The translations under genes were made by a program, and so were the position numbers. Positions 11,400 through 24,794 of a DNA stretch of 64,000 nucleotides are shown piece after piece. Below the pieces are notes generated by a model. That model was not told the origin of the DNA and did no database searches. It saw nothing but the letters and a program-made list of their open reading frames with translations. Numbering within the stretch: the first letter of the stretch is position 1; the number at the start of each line of letters is the position of its first letter. Source of the stretch: Eulemur rufifrons (lineage: Eukaryota; Chordata; Mammalia; Primates; Lemuridae); contig NC_090985.1 in the NCBI RefSeq assembly GCF_041146395.1, positions 1,339,501 through 1,403,500 on the forward strand. Direction: 5' to 3'.

Positions 11400-12160
11400 T
11401 GGTGGGTTTGGGAATCCCTGGTGACCAAGAAGAAATGCCGCCACCAGGAAACAGAGTTAGGGTCTGTTAGATTCGAAGCTGACGTGGTCCTGTGCCGTTT
11501 GGGGCTCCTCATGTTGAACCAGGAGGCAGAGAGGGGGTCACCATGCTGTCAGGGTGGTTCACCCCACGTCCATGGGAAATGGGGTTTCTGCTATACAGCG
11601 GGGACAAGGAGGACTAACTCTGGAACCCGTGTCCCCTGTGAGTCTGGGGCAGGGACGTGCGTTCCGATTTCCAGCAGACCTCCCAGAGATGCTGAAGTTG
11701 TCCGTCCTCGGACACTAGTTTGAGTGGCACTGCCCGAGAGCACCTGGCTTCCAGGTGAGCCCTTCGAGGCGTCTTCATGTCCTTTAGGGATCTGGGGGCC
11801 GTCTGGCAACTCAGGAGACAGTGCACCAAGAATCTGGACCCTCTGTGAGTGAAGATCGGGGTCGTTCCACCAGATAAAATACCGCAGCAGGCAAGGCGCG
11901 CTGGGAGGGCGAGGGGTGGGGCAGAGCAGGCTGCGGTCCCCACCCTGGGCCTCGTGACCAGCTGTGCTTTCCACGAAGTATTTCCCGTACCTAGTGGGGG
12001 CTGCACGACAATTTAAGCTCCAGGTGGGTGTAGGACTAAGCTGGTATCGCCCCCAGACAACACGGTGGCTGGTGGGACTTTGTTTCCCCTTTGCTGGGGA
12101 CAGATATCCCCTCCCCGACACTAGATGGTAATGGGGGGATCGTCTGGTTATCCACTTTTG
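11400..12160 (+). pseudogene. ERVL-like pol 3' end with dUTPase-like remnant
   Basis: In the frame opening at 11421 the translation keeps short pieces of the ERVL C-terminal dUTPase region, such as KKKCRHQET and GLLMLNQEA. The following sequence, including the flank of the metal-binding motif, is eroded. Further downstream (11700-12160) only nucleotide-level resemblance remains, with stops and frame changes. In ERVL proviruses this domain lies just before the 3' LTR, which fits the layout here. It is non-functional. Confidence 0.45.
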
Positions 12161-12530
12161 CTCCAGTGTGCTGACTTGTACGGGTCACCCCGCGTCCCCT
12201 GAGCTGCAGCTTCTGTTGTTTGGGACCAGTGGGAACCCAGACGAGACACTGCAGGGCAGGAGGTGAGAGGTCAAGGCGTTTATTTCCCGCCTCCCTCCTA
12301 CTGGGTGCAGTTTGGGGGGTTGATCCTCTCCCCGTGCTCTGCAGCGCCCTGCCTTCTCCGTGCCCGGCCGGCAGAGGTGGCAACGACCCCACCTGGGCCC
12401 GTCCTGCGTATTCACTGTTCCCTGTTGCTTCCCGTAACCTCGCCCGACCGCTGCAGACCCTCCTTCGTCAAACTCCCTCCGGTCAGCGCTTGGTGTGTGC
12501 CGGCTCCTTCCTGACCGAGCGCTGACAGCC

Positions 12531-13377
12531 CCAAGGGAACCCCCCACCCAGAGAGGGAATCCGGTCCGGCCGTCAGGGACTTAAGGGGCTGCTGTGGCTG
12601 AGGCTGTCGGTGTCTCCGGACATGGCAGCCTGTCTGTGAGGGGACAGGACAGACCGCCTGGGTGTGTGCATGTGACCAGGGACCTCAGTGTGGCCCCGGG
12701 ACGTTGCAGGCAGCCGCCCACCACTCAGGGCCGGACCCGTCCAGGACAGCGGGGCCGAGGGGCGAGGCGCATACTGGGGGACACACCAGGCCCCGCCATT
12801 CTCGCCACTCCGGGGTTGACACCAGGCCCAGCCCCTTCGGAGCTGAGTTGCACCTGGGATTTCGGGACAGCTTTAGGAGACAGGGTGACACTGGACTTCC
12901 AATAAGAGCATGTGGCCATCGGAGCAGCTAACTGGGAAAAGTGAGATGACAGCCGTGATGGGAGTTGACGTGTCCGCGAGGCGAGGCAAGGCCCTCATCT
13001 CCATCCCGCCTCTCTCCGTGTCCTCGGGGCCTTTTTCCTTTGGGCGGGAGTGGGGAGCATGCTGACTCCTCGCGCCTGCGCACTTCCTCGCGCCTGGGGA
13101 CTGCGGGCCCTTCCTGGCGGGGGTCCTCACGGTGCCACCACCGAGACGGCTGCGCTGTCCCCACACCCCTGCCGCGGAGCAGGCTGCACATCAGGCTGTG
13201 GCGGGGCCCGAGTGGCACGAGGGGCTCAGCCAAGCGCAGACAGGCAGCGACTCGAAGCTGTCCCATGTCCTCAGGACGTCATCGTCCGGAGCGTCCTCGG
13301 CCGCGCTCTCCGCGAGTCCTGGGCGGTGGCCGACCTCACAGCCCTGCGTCTCTGGATGCTTCTCGCGGCCGCCCAGC
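12531..13377. other. GC-rich DNA, nothing identified
   Basis: This CpG-bearing stretch lies between the ERVL-like remnant and the C-rich array. Long chance frames on both strands follow from base composition. I see no repeat family or exon. Confidence 0.5.
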
Positions 13378-13712
13378 CTCCCGTCCCCGCCCCCCACCCC
13401 CACGCCCCGTCCCCACCCCCGTCCCCACCCCCCATCCCCACTCCCCACCCCCACGCCCCGTCCCCACACCCGTCCCCACGCCCCACCCCCACGCCCCACC
13501 CCCACGCCCCGTCCCCACCCCCGTCCCCACCCCCGTCCCCACCCCCGTCCCCACGCCCCACCCCCACGCCCCACCCCCACGCCCCACCCCCACGCCCCGT
13601 CCCCACGCCCCGTCCCCGCCCCCCGTCCCCACGCCCCACCCCCACGCCCCACCCCCACGCCCCGTCCCCACGCCCCGTCCCCACGCCCCGTCCCCACCCC
13701 CGTCCCCACATG
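13378..13712. repeat. C-rich 6-bp array (CCCCAC/CCCCGT), quadruplex-prone
   Basis: About 335 bases consist almost only of CCCC runs separated by AC, GT or ACG, mostly in 6-bp steps with CCCCACGCCCCGTCCCCACC blocks. All three + frames stay open through it (Pro/His/Thr/Arg/Ala repeats), which is a consequence of the 6-bp period. The - strand has dozens of GGGG runs in close spacing, ideal for G-quadruplex formation. Confidence 0.95.
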
Positions 13713-14309
13713 CGTCCATTCCTCTCGCGAGCGGTTTCTGTCTCTGCGACCCCAACCTTGGCTCGGCGGGAGCCCGGGCTGCCCCCTACCACACAGGACC
13801 GTGTCCTCGCGTCTGCAGCGACACACGACAGCAGAAGCCGAACTGCAGCGGGTCCCTCCCCTCACGGGATCAGATCTTAGACCTCCCTCCCCGTCTTGGC
13901 GGGTATGAAATATTCGTTGTCCCCCGGGCGCCACCCCCTGTCTCCATCTCTGTGTTTCTGCGCGGTCCACGGGCAGCGGGGAAAGGAAGGAGATCCAAGT
14001 GCGTAATCGTCGCAGTCTGTCAATCACGTGTGTACTGGATGTCGCGTTCTGCGGCCATCAGAGGGAAGCACGGGGTACCGTCAGGAGAAAGAGCACGATG
14101 TCAGATCGTACGTGAGGGCATCTATGAAAAACGCATCTTGCACGAGGACAGTGGTCAGAAGGGAATGTGGACACAAAATGAAAGTCAGTTTCCTTGGAGG
14201 CTTGGGGTGGGAACCGTCTTTATGTTTTTCTGAAATGTCATTATTTCCCCTTGCCGTCAAAAAGAGTGAAGAGATAAAACAGGAAATACTGGCAAGTCTC
14301 GGCATGGAA

Positions 14310-14470
14310 AGGAATCACCTGGGACCTGAGCCCCAGGCAGAGCTTCCAGAACTTTCACGAGCATCCAACACACCTGGGGGTGCTGCTAACACAGATTCCT
14401 GGTTCCGGCCCGGAGACGCTGACTCCGGCCAGAGGGCGGTTCTGGGTGGCCACCAAGCCCAGGGGTTGCA
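14310..14470. mobile_element. Possible MER5-like hAT fragment
   Basis: Strings such as GGAATCACCTGGGACC, CACACCTGGGGGTGCTG and ACACAGATTCCTGG, plus GGAGACGCTGACTCCGG, resemble the MER5 family of hAT-Charlie elements. No ends or target duplication could be found, so the assignment is tentative. Confidence 0.35.
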
Positions 14471-15621
14471 GGTGCCGCCTGCCCGCAGCCGGCTTGAGCC
14501 GGACCTTGTTCCCACTGCCCAGTTCTAGGGGACTGACCTCTTCCCCCTCCTTGGGCCCGTTATCAGCTGACTCGGAGTTGGTTCTGATTATTTGGTAACC
14601 CCCTCCGCTGGGCTTTCCACGGCAGCGCCTGGCGTCTCTGAGGTCGGCTTCGGGCCAGGCACAGGCTCATTCGCGGCTTCCCGCTTATCCGGAGCCTTCC
14701 AGGCACCTCGGCCTTTGCCAGCTGTCCCTGAGTGTCCCGCGTAGTGGGTGTGGGCAGAGGGGAAGTGGACACACCCTGGAGTGCTGCCCCAACAGCTCTG
14801 GCCTTGTCCACCTTCAGGGGTCACCTATGGTGACAGTGCTTTGGAAACCCAGTTCCCGAGTGGCCGGGGTGGGGTGGGGACCCTTGGCTGGGAGGCGGGT
14901 GATGGGAGGGCAGCCCTGAATGTCGGCACAGCTGCAGGAGTCGTGGGACAGGGGAGGCCATGCCCTGGAGGGAGGGGACGAATGGGCGCAGGGGAAGGGG
15001 ACTTCGGGAGGTCTGCTTCGGTGCCTTAGCATGTCTGTGGGCAAGCTGATGACAGTGACAGTGATGTCAATTGGAGACACCACATCCCTGGCGGTCAGGT
15101 GCCGGGAGGTTGCCGTGAGTCCTCCTCTGCCGGGGGCTCTGGCTGGACATCTGCCGGCGGGAGGTTGCCCGGGAGCTGAGGACAGCCCAGGGTGCCGGGC
15201 TCTGCGGGGGGTGGGGGGGGACCCTGCTGTCCCCCCGCGCTTCTCCTGGGCCGCGGATCCAAGGAGGAGCACTGCTGCTTCCCGGCCCCCTGCTCGTCCT
15301 CACAGCCACCGCGGGAGGGAGAGCTTATTCCCGCACTGAAAGACGAGGAAGTTGGGGCTACGCGAGTTATCTGGGGTCATGTAACAAGGAGGTGGAGGGG
15401 TTGGGACTCGCCACCAGGTCTGCGGGCTCTGGCACAGGGTCCTTGCTGCGAGGTCACAGATGTGGGGGGGGGGGGGAGGGGAGGGGGTCCAGAGAGGAGC
15501 CATTACGACATCATCGCCCCCCACCGGCACGGGGCACTCCCTCCCGCCTTTCATTCACACCAGGTAGATGCCAAAAAAAAAAAAAAAAAAAATTAAAAAC
15601 TGGCAAGGCTTTTCTTCTCTA

Positions 15622-15722
15622 ATTTACAATGAGGGAACTGAGGCACAGAGAGGGGAAGTCACTTGCTCAAGGTCACACAGCAGGACTAGAACCCAGGTCT
15701 CCCTGTCCAACATTCATCTCGC
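15622..15722 (-). mobile_element. MIR SINE, antisense
   Basis: The string AATGAGGGAACTGAGGCACA, then AGGGGAAGTCACTTGCTCAA and CACACAGCAGGACTAGAACC, matches the core of a mammalian-wide interspersed repeat in reverse orientation. It is an ancient fragment without ends. Confidence 0.85.
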
Positions 15723-16597
15723 GGACTGTGCACCCTCAAAAGGTTACTGGGTGACATAATTTTGTGGGAGGAAAAGTTGGTTAAAAGAAACCGTCCACTC
15801 AAAGGACATGAGGAGACCGTGACCTACCCCCAGTGGGTTCCCTGCGGCCACCGGGAGCGGTGGCTGGGCGTGCTGGATGGAACGGGCCGTGTTCCTGCTG
15901 TCCTGCGAAGCGACACACACCAAGCACGGAGCGTGAGTTTGACTCAAACACGCGAGCAAAAGGCTGGGAGGAAATGTATCGGAGCGGTGGCTTCTGGGAG
16001 GGTCGTGGCTGTCACCTTCCCCCTTTGCTTCTATTTGTCTGGGTTCCTCCAAATTCCTAAACTGCACATTGTATTTGTAACGGGAAAGATAAGATCCCTC
16101 TATTTTCGTTTAAAACAAATACTGCTGGGCGCTGCCCGGGCCACATGCCTCTTGTGCGTTTCCAGGCGGGCGCCTGGGCCTCCGCTCAGCCCTCGCCACC
16201 CTCGCTGCTGTCCCTGGGCAGGGCAGGGGCTCCGCGGGACCCTTCCTGGGAGTCTCCATGTGCCACTTTGGGTTTCAAGGACAGAAAGCCCCCCCCCACC
16301 CCGCGCCCCAGGAGGTGTCTGGTGTGCGATGTGGGGAAGGGGTGTCTGTGCCGGATCCAGTTCCAGAAGGTGCCAGGAAGGCCACCACCCGTCACCCTGC
16401 GGTGGCTGCCCCACCGGGACCCCGGCCTCCTGGCCTGGCCCCTGCCCTTGCCCCCAGGCCGCCGCAGAGCGCCCCACTCCCTGTGTGCTGAGTGAGGGCT
16501 GGACCTTCTCCCCCGGGGGCCACGTCCACTCCTGGCCCCCACAGGCTGGCAGGCTGGTGGCAGGGGACACGGGCTCATCCTGCCGCCACGCGGGACC

Positions 16598-17230
<633 letters not shown>

Positions 17231-20200
17231 CTCCTCCCTCTCCCCACATGGCACTCATCCCCTCCTCCCTCTCCTCACAGGGCACTCATCCCCCTCCTCC
17301 CTCTCACACGGCACTCATCCCCTCCTCCCTCTCCCCACACGGCACTCATCCCCCTCCTCCCTCTCCCCACACGGCACTCATCCCCCTCCTCCCTCTCCCC
17401 ACACGGCACTCATCCCCCTCCTCCCTCTCCCCACACGGCACTCATCCCCTCCTCCCTCTCCCCACACGGCACTCATCCCCCTCCTCCCTCTCCCCACATG
17501 GCACTCATCCCCTCCTCCCTCTCCCCACACGGCACTCATCCCCTCCTCTCTCTCCCCACACGGCACTCATCCCCCTCCTCCCTCTCCTCACACGGCACTC
17601 ATCCCCTCCTCCCTCTCCTGACATGGCACTCATCCCCCTCCTCCCTCTCCCCACACGGCACTCATCCCCTCCTTCCTCTCCTCACACGGCACTCATCCCC
17701 CTCCTCCCTCCCCTCACACAGCACTGATCCCCCTCCTCCCTCTCCCGAGACAGCACTGGTCCCCTCCTCCCTCTCCCCAGACAGCATTGATCCCCTCCTC
17801 CCTCTCCCCACACGGCACTCATCCCCTCCTTCCTCCCCCCACACGGCACTCATCCCCCTCCTCCCTCTCCCCACACGGCACTCATCCCCCTCCTCCCTCT
17901 CCCCACACGGCGCTCATCCCCTCCTCCCTCTCCCCACACGGCGCTCATCCCCTTCCTCCCTCTCCCCACACGGCACTCATCCCCTCGTCCCTCTCCCCAC
18001 ACGGCACTCATCCCCTCGTCCCTCTCCCCACACGGCACTCATCCCCTCCTCCCTCTCCCCACACGGCACTCATCCCCTCCTCCCTCTCCCCACACGGCAC
18101 TCATCCCCCTCCTCCCTCTCCCCACACGGCACTCATCCCCCTCCTCCCTGTCCCCACACGGCACTCATCCCCTCCTCCCTCTCCCCACACGGCACTCATC
18201 CCCTCCTCCCTCTCCCGACACGGCACTCATCCCCCTCCTCCCTCTCCCCACACGGCACTCATCCCCCTCATCCCTCTCCCCACACGGCACTCATCCCCCT
18301 CATCCCTCTCCCCACACGGCACTCATCCCCTCCTCCCTCTCCCCACACGGCACTCATCCCCTCCTCCCTCTCCCGACACGGCACTCATCCCCCTCCTCCC
18401 TCTCCCCACACGGCACTCATCCCCCTCATCCCTCTCCCCACACGGCACTCATCCCCTCCTTCCTCTCCTCACACGGCACTCATCCCCCTCCTCCCTCTCC
18501 TCACACGGCACTGATCCCCTCGTCCCTCTCCTCACACGGCACTGATCCCCCTCCTCCCTCTCCCCAGACAGCACTGATCCCCTCCTCCCTCTCCCCAGAC
18601 AGCACTGATCCCCTCCTCCCTCTCCTCACACGGCACTCATCCCCTCCTCCCTCTCCCCACACGGCACTCATCCCCCTCCTCCCTCTCCCCACACGGCGCT
18701 CATCCCCCTCCTCCCTCTCCCCACACGGCGCTCATCCCCCTCCTCCCTCTCCCCACACGGCACTCATCCCCTCCTCCCTCTCCCCACAAGGCACTCATCC
18801 CCTTCCTCCCTCTCCCCACACGGCACTCATCCCCTCGTCCCTCTCCCCACACGGCACTCATCCCCTCCTCCCTCTCCCCACACGACACTCATCCCCCTCC
18901 TCCCTCTCCCCACACGGTGCTCATCCCCCTCCTCCCTCTCCCCACACGGCGCTCATCCCCCTCCTCCCTCTCCCCACACGGCGCTCATCCCCTCCTCCCT
19001 CTCCCCACACGGCGCTCATCCCCCTCCTCCCTCTCCCCACACGGCACTCATCCCCTCCTCCCTCTCCCCGCACGGCACTCATCCCCTCCTCCCTCTCCCC
19101 GCACGGCACTGATCCCCCTCCTCCCTCTCCCCACACAGCACTCATCCCCTCCTCCCTCTCCCCACATGGCACTCATCTCCTCCTCCCTCTCACACAGCAC
19201 TGATCCCCCTTCTCCCTCTCCTCACACGGCCCTCATCCCCCTCCTCCCTCTCCTCACACGGCCCTCATCCCCCTCCTCCCTCTCCTCACACGGCCCTCAT
19301 CCCCCTCCTCCCTCTCACACAGCACTGATCCCCCTCCTCCCTCTCCCCACACAGCACTCATCCCCTCCTCCCTCTCCCCACACAGCACTCATCCCCCTCC
19401 TCCCTCTCCCCACATGACACATCCCCTCCTCCCTCTCCCCACATGGCACTCATCCCCTCCTCCCTCTCACACAGCACTGATCCCCCTCCTCCCTCTCCCC
19501 ACACAGCACTCATCCCCTCCTCCCTCTCCCCAGACAACACTCATCCCCCTCCTCCCTCTCACCACACAGCACTCATCCCCTTCCTCCCTCTCCTCACACA
19601 GCACTGATCCCCCTCCTCCCTCTCACACGGCACTCATCCCCCTCCTCCCTCTCCCACGGCACTCATCCCCTCCTCCCTCTCCCCACACGGCACTGATCCC
19701 CCTCCTCCCTCTCCCCAGACAGCACTGATCCCCTCTTCCCTCTCCTCATACAGCACTCATCCCCTTCCTCCCTCTCCTCACACAGCACTGATCCCCCTCC
19801 TCCCTCTCCCCACATGGCACTCATCCCCTCCTCCCTCTCACACAGCACTGATCCCCCTCCTCCCTCTTCCCACACAACACTCATCCCCTTCCTCCCTCTC
19901 CTCACACAGCACTCATCCCCCTCCTCCCTCTCCCCACACGGCACTCATCCCCCTCCTCCCTCTCCCCACATGGCACTCATCCCCTCCTCCCTCTCCTCAC
20001 ACGGCACTGATCTTCCTCCTCCCTCTCCCCACATGGCACTCATCCCCTCCTCCCTCTCACACAGCACTGATCCCCCTCCTCCCTCTCCCCAGACAGCACT
20101 CATCCCCTTCCTCCCTCTCCTCACACAGCACTGATCCCCCTCCTCCCTCTCCCCACATGGCACTCATCCCCTCCTCCCTCTCACACAGCACTGATCCCCC

Positions 20201-20270
20201 TCTTCCCTGTCCCCAGACAGCACTCATCCCCCCCTCCCTCTCCCCAGACAGCACTCATCCCCTCCTCATC
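17231..20270. repeat. 3-kb minisatellite, 31/32-bp unit, roughly 95 copies
   Basis: The unit is close to CACGGCACTCATCCCC followed by (C)TCCTCCCTCTCCCCA, 31 or 32 bases depending on a 4- or 5-C run. Units differ at a few fixed positions: CACGG or CATGG or CACAG or CAGACAG; CTCAT or CTGAT; CTCC or CTTCC or CGTCC. The left part is dominated by CACGGCACTCAT units; the right part (from about 19180) mixes CATGGCACTCAT with CACAGCACTGAT. A four-unit order recurs 124 bases apart at 20031 and 20155. The - strand is G-rich (GGGGAGAGGGAGGAGGGG). There are no unique spacers. Long open frames across it are artefacts of repetition. Confidence 0.98.
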
Positions 20271-20284
20271 CCTGCATTTGCAGA

Positions 20285-20460
20285 GGGCTGGAGCTGTGGA
20301 TGGTGCTTTCACGTTGAGTTGATTATTAACATTTAGAGTCCACAGTAGCCTTGGAAGCAGTTAGCCACGCATCGACAGGCCCATTGTTAAATGTGGAAAC
20401 TGAGGCCTGGAGCAGGGAGATGACTTAGCCAAGTCCCACATCCCACACCCTGGGTCTCTG
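20285..20460 (-). mobile_element. MIR SINE, antisense
   Basis: The block TGTTAAATGTGGAAACTGAGGC, then GAGCAGGGAGATGACTTAGCC, fits an antisense MIR. It directly abuts the right end of the minisatellite. Confidence 0.75.
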
Positions 20461-20894
20461 CGAGTCTCTCCCTCCCCGGGGGGCAGACCGAAGGCGGGCT
20501 GGTTTCCTCTGCTCCCGGTGGGGCTCCGGGAAGGCGTCTGCACACTGTTGGCCTGTCTGGGAGCACAGGCAGCCGTGCCGTCCCTCCCTCACCCTTGTCT
20601 CTGTCCTCCCTGCTCCTGGCGACAGCTCACCTGCTGGCTGGAGTGGTCACCACTTCATGAGGACCTGGCCATTCCAGGGGGAGGGGAGCCGTGGAGAACT
20701 GGCCTTTCACTCAGAGAGCCGGCGCTGGAGGGCGGCTGGAACAGAAAGGGACAGAGGAAGAGGATCATTCCGGGGACGCTGGCCCCGCTGCTCTGTGCTG
20801 GCGGGAAGGGCTGGCCTGGGCGCTCCTCCCTGGGCTCGAAGGTGGGACCTGCCACATGGTTGGCTGGTGCCATTTTTCTTTCCTGTCTCTCTTT
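20461..20894. other. GC-rich unique DNA, nothing identified
   Basis: This lies between a MIR and an L1 fragment inside the probable CTXND1 intron. I see no exon or repeat. Confidence 0.5.
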
Positions 20895-22357
20895 TTAAAA
20901 TGTAGGTTTTAGAAACATGTGGCCAAATACATATAAAATTTACCATCTTAACCATTTGTATGCGTACAGTGGCATTGAAGTGTACTGTCTAGTGGCGTTA
21001 AGGACATTCACACTGTGGCGCGACCATCACCACCACCCACCTCCGGGACTCCTTCCCTCTCGCCACACGGAACTCCGCACCCGTTAAGCAGTAACTCCGC
21101 TTCCTCCCCCAGCCCCTGGCAGCCCCGCTCTACTTTCTGTCTCTGAACCTGACCCTGCGCACCTTGCGTGAGGGGACCGCACAGGGTCTGCCTTCCTGTG
21201 CCGGCTTGCTTCCCTCAGCGTGACGTCCTCCAGCTGGTCCGTGCCGTAGCCCGTGTCAGAATGTCCCTCCTTGTCAGGGTGAAGAACATTCCGTTGCAGG
21301 ACAGACCCCATTTCGTTTACCCGTCCATCCTTCCAGGGGCGCCTGGGGAGTTTCTGCCTCTCGGCTGCTGCGGCCGTGGCCGTGCGGGTCCCTCTCTGGA
21401 CCCTGATTTCAGCACTTCCAGGTATAACCGGAAGTGGAAATGCTGCGTTTTATGTGTTTAATTTTTTAAGAGTTAAATTTAACATTTTTGCATAAGTCAC
21501 ACTTGTATACAGCTCAAAACTCAAAAAGATGAAAAGAAAACCGTGAAAAGCAGCTTTTTTAACTGCCTCCACCCCCGGCGACCCTGTTCCTCTCCCGAGG
21601 CAGCGGCTGTCGTCAGGTGCTTACACGTCCTTCTGATCTGGGGACGGTCACGCTCGTAAAAGGATATATGAATATTTATGAATTTGTTTTTCATACAAAT
21701 GCAAGATTATTATACAAACTGTCCCCAATGTTACTTTTTAATTTAACATATCTTGGAGATTATTTCATATCAATGCACAGAAGACTGCTGCTTTTTAATG
21801 GCCGCGTTGTATTCCATTGTGTGGATACACCACAGTATTTTTAACCGTTCTTCTGTTGATTAGACATTATTTCCAATCTTTTGTTTGTCATACAATGATA
21901 GAACTAATGTCCTTGTAGATATGTTATTTTGCTCATGTCTGAATATGTCTGTAGATTAAATTCTTTTAGGTAGAATTATTGTGTCTAAAGATAAATGCAT
22001 GTTAATTCTCATTGGTATTATCATCCCTGGAAGCTGTCTCTGTATAAGGTTCCACTGGCAAAGGTTGAGAGAGACTGTTGTATTACAATCTTGAAAACAG
22101 AGTTATCCTTTTGTATTTTTATGTTTTTTCTTCATATTATAAACGTTTTCAAACATCAGAGAAGTTGAAAGGATTGTACAGACACCCACCATCTCAATTC
22201 TATGGTTAACATTTTGCTATATTTGGTTTATTTCATATTTGTCTTCCTATACATTTTTTTAAAATTTTTGAATGCATTTCAAAGAAAGATGCAGATGTTA
22301 GTACATTTCTCTTCAAAGCACTTCAGCACATAACTAGAATTCAATATCTGTTTATAG
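20895..22357 (-). mobile_element. L1M 3'-end fragments, antisense
   Basis: Antisense old-L1 3' sequence is evident: ATAAAATTTACCATCTTAACC, CCATCACCACCACCCACCTCC, CCCAGCCCCTGGCAGCC, TACTTTCTGTCTCTGAACC, and later TTGTATTCCATTGTGTGGATAC. Bases 22140-22260 (AGAAGTTGAAAGGATTGTAC and following) are another recognisable L1M segment. Divergence is high and there is no intact frame. Confidence 0.75.
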
Positions 22358-24130
<1,773 letters not shown>

Positions 24131-24589
24131 CCTAACTCAACACGGACTGACCCCACTCTGGGGGGGGGGGTTCACGTCCTATAAACAAGGCTAATGTCCA
24201 CTGTTGGTTTGGCAACACAAGCGTGTCACACTCCAGAGCTCTGCGTTGCGAACCTGGGGTGTTTAGTTGGCTGTTCACTTGGCTGTTCCTTCCTGGCCTA
24301 TCTTGAATTCTAGTTTTTTTTTTTTTTCTTAGTTGCTTAAGACAACTGAAAACCGTGTGGGGGACACTAGTCAGGCTCACTCAGCACCTGGCGTCCGACC
24401 CTGCGCCGTGGGCTGCGAAAGCACGACCTTGAGCACGCCGGCCGCCTGCTAACAGGCACCCGTGACGCATGGCCAGGCCCGAGGCCGGGGAGACTGGGTC
24501 TGGGCCAAGCTCTGCTGCGCCTTTGCTCTGGGGTGTTGAGAGCTGCTCACTGCAGTGTCGCCACAGCGAAAAACGGGGAACAAAATTAA

Positions 24590-24790
24590 CTTCTGTCAAT
24601 AATGAAATGGTTAAAACAGCCTGGTGTGTGTCGTGGAACACTCTGAAGCTATTAATAGCAACACACATGTGCACACACAAAAGAGGGTGGGAAATTGTGT
24701 TAAGTGGAAAAGCTAGTTGAGGAACAGTGATTCAAGGATGATGTCATTTATATAAAACGGAAAGAAACTGCCTTTGTCTGTGCGCACACG
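24590..24790 (+). mobile_element. L1M 3' fragment, sense
   Basis: GGAACACTCTGAAGCTATTA, TTAAGTGGAAAAGCTAGTTG and GATGATGTCATTTATATAAA match the 3' part of old L1 elements in sense orientation. It is short and without ends. Confidence 0.6.
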
Positions 24791-24794
24791 CATG

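Larger units (their letters stand above)
6650..12530 (+). mobile_element. Decayed ERVL-like endogenous retrovirus
   Basis: The region reads as an old class III (ERVL-type) provirus. An LTR-like end stops at about 7188, followed by a tRNA-Leu-type primer site. A long internal region has no intact frames, and dUTPase-like pol 3' sequence lies near 11400-11700. A second copy of the LTR end appears at about 12440-12520. A younger MaLR LTR is nested at 10741-11092. The order and spacing fit a provirus of 5-6 kb. The elements are heavily mutated, so the left boundary and the gag/pol assignment of 7200-11300 are inferred from position only. No functional gene remains. Confidence 0.42.
13713..16597. 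other. Downstream flank or 3'UTR side of CTXND1
   Basis: On the - strand this is the sequence after the CTXND1 stop codon, so part of it is probably 3'UTR. I could not place the end. There is no TTTATT (AATAAA on -) between 12300 and 16597; the nearest is at about 12278, inside LTR sequence. A weaker CATAAA-type signal sits near 14218 and an AATACA near 16070. The stretch also holds a MER5-like fragment, a G tract (15464-15486), an A20 run (15573-15592) and a MIR. Confidence 0.45.

Noticed and set aside
12965..14233. 422-codon proline-rich open frame
   Set aside because: It passes through the C-rich 6-bp array, which keeps all three frames open. The flanks show no coding character.
15573..15592. 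A20 run as the tail of a processed pseudogene
   Set aside because: The sequence before it shows no recognisable coding content or target duplication. It is listed only as an A run.
17231..20270. CRISPR-like array
   Set aside because: Units are contiguous, with no unique spacers, and the genome is a primate. It is a minisatellite.
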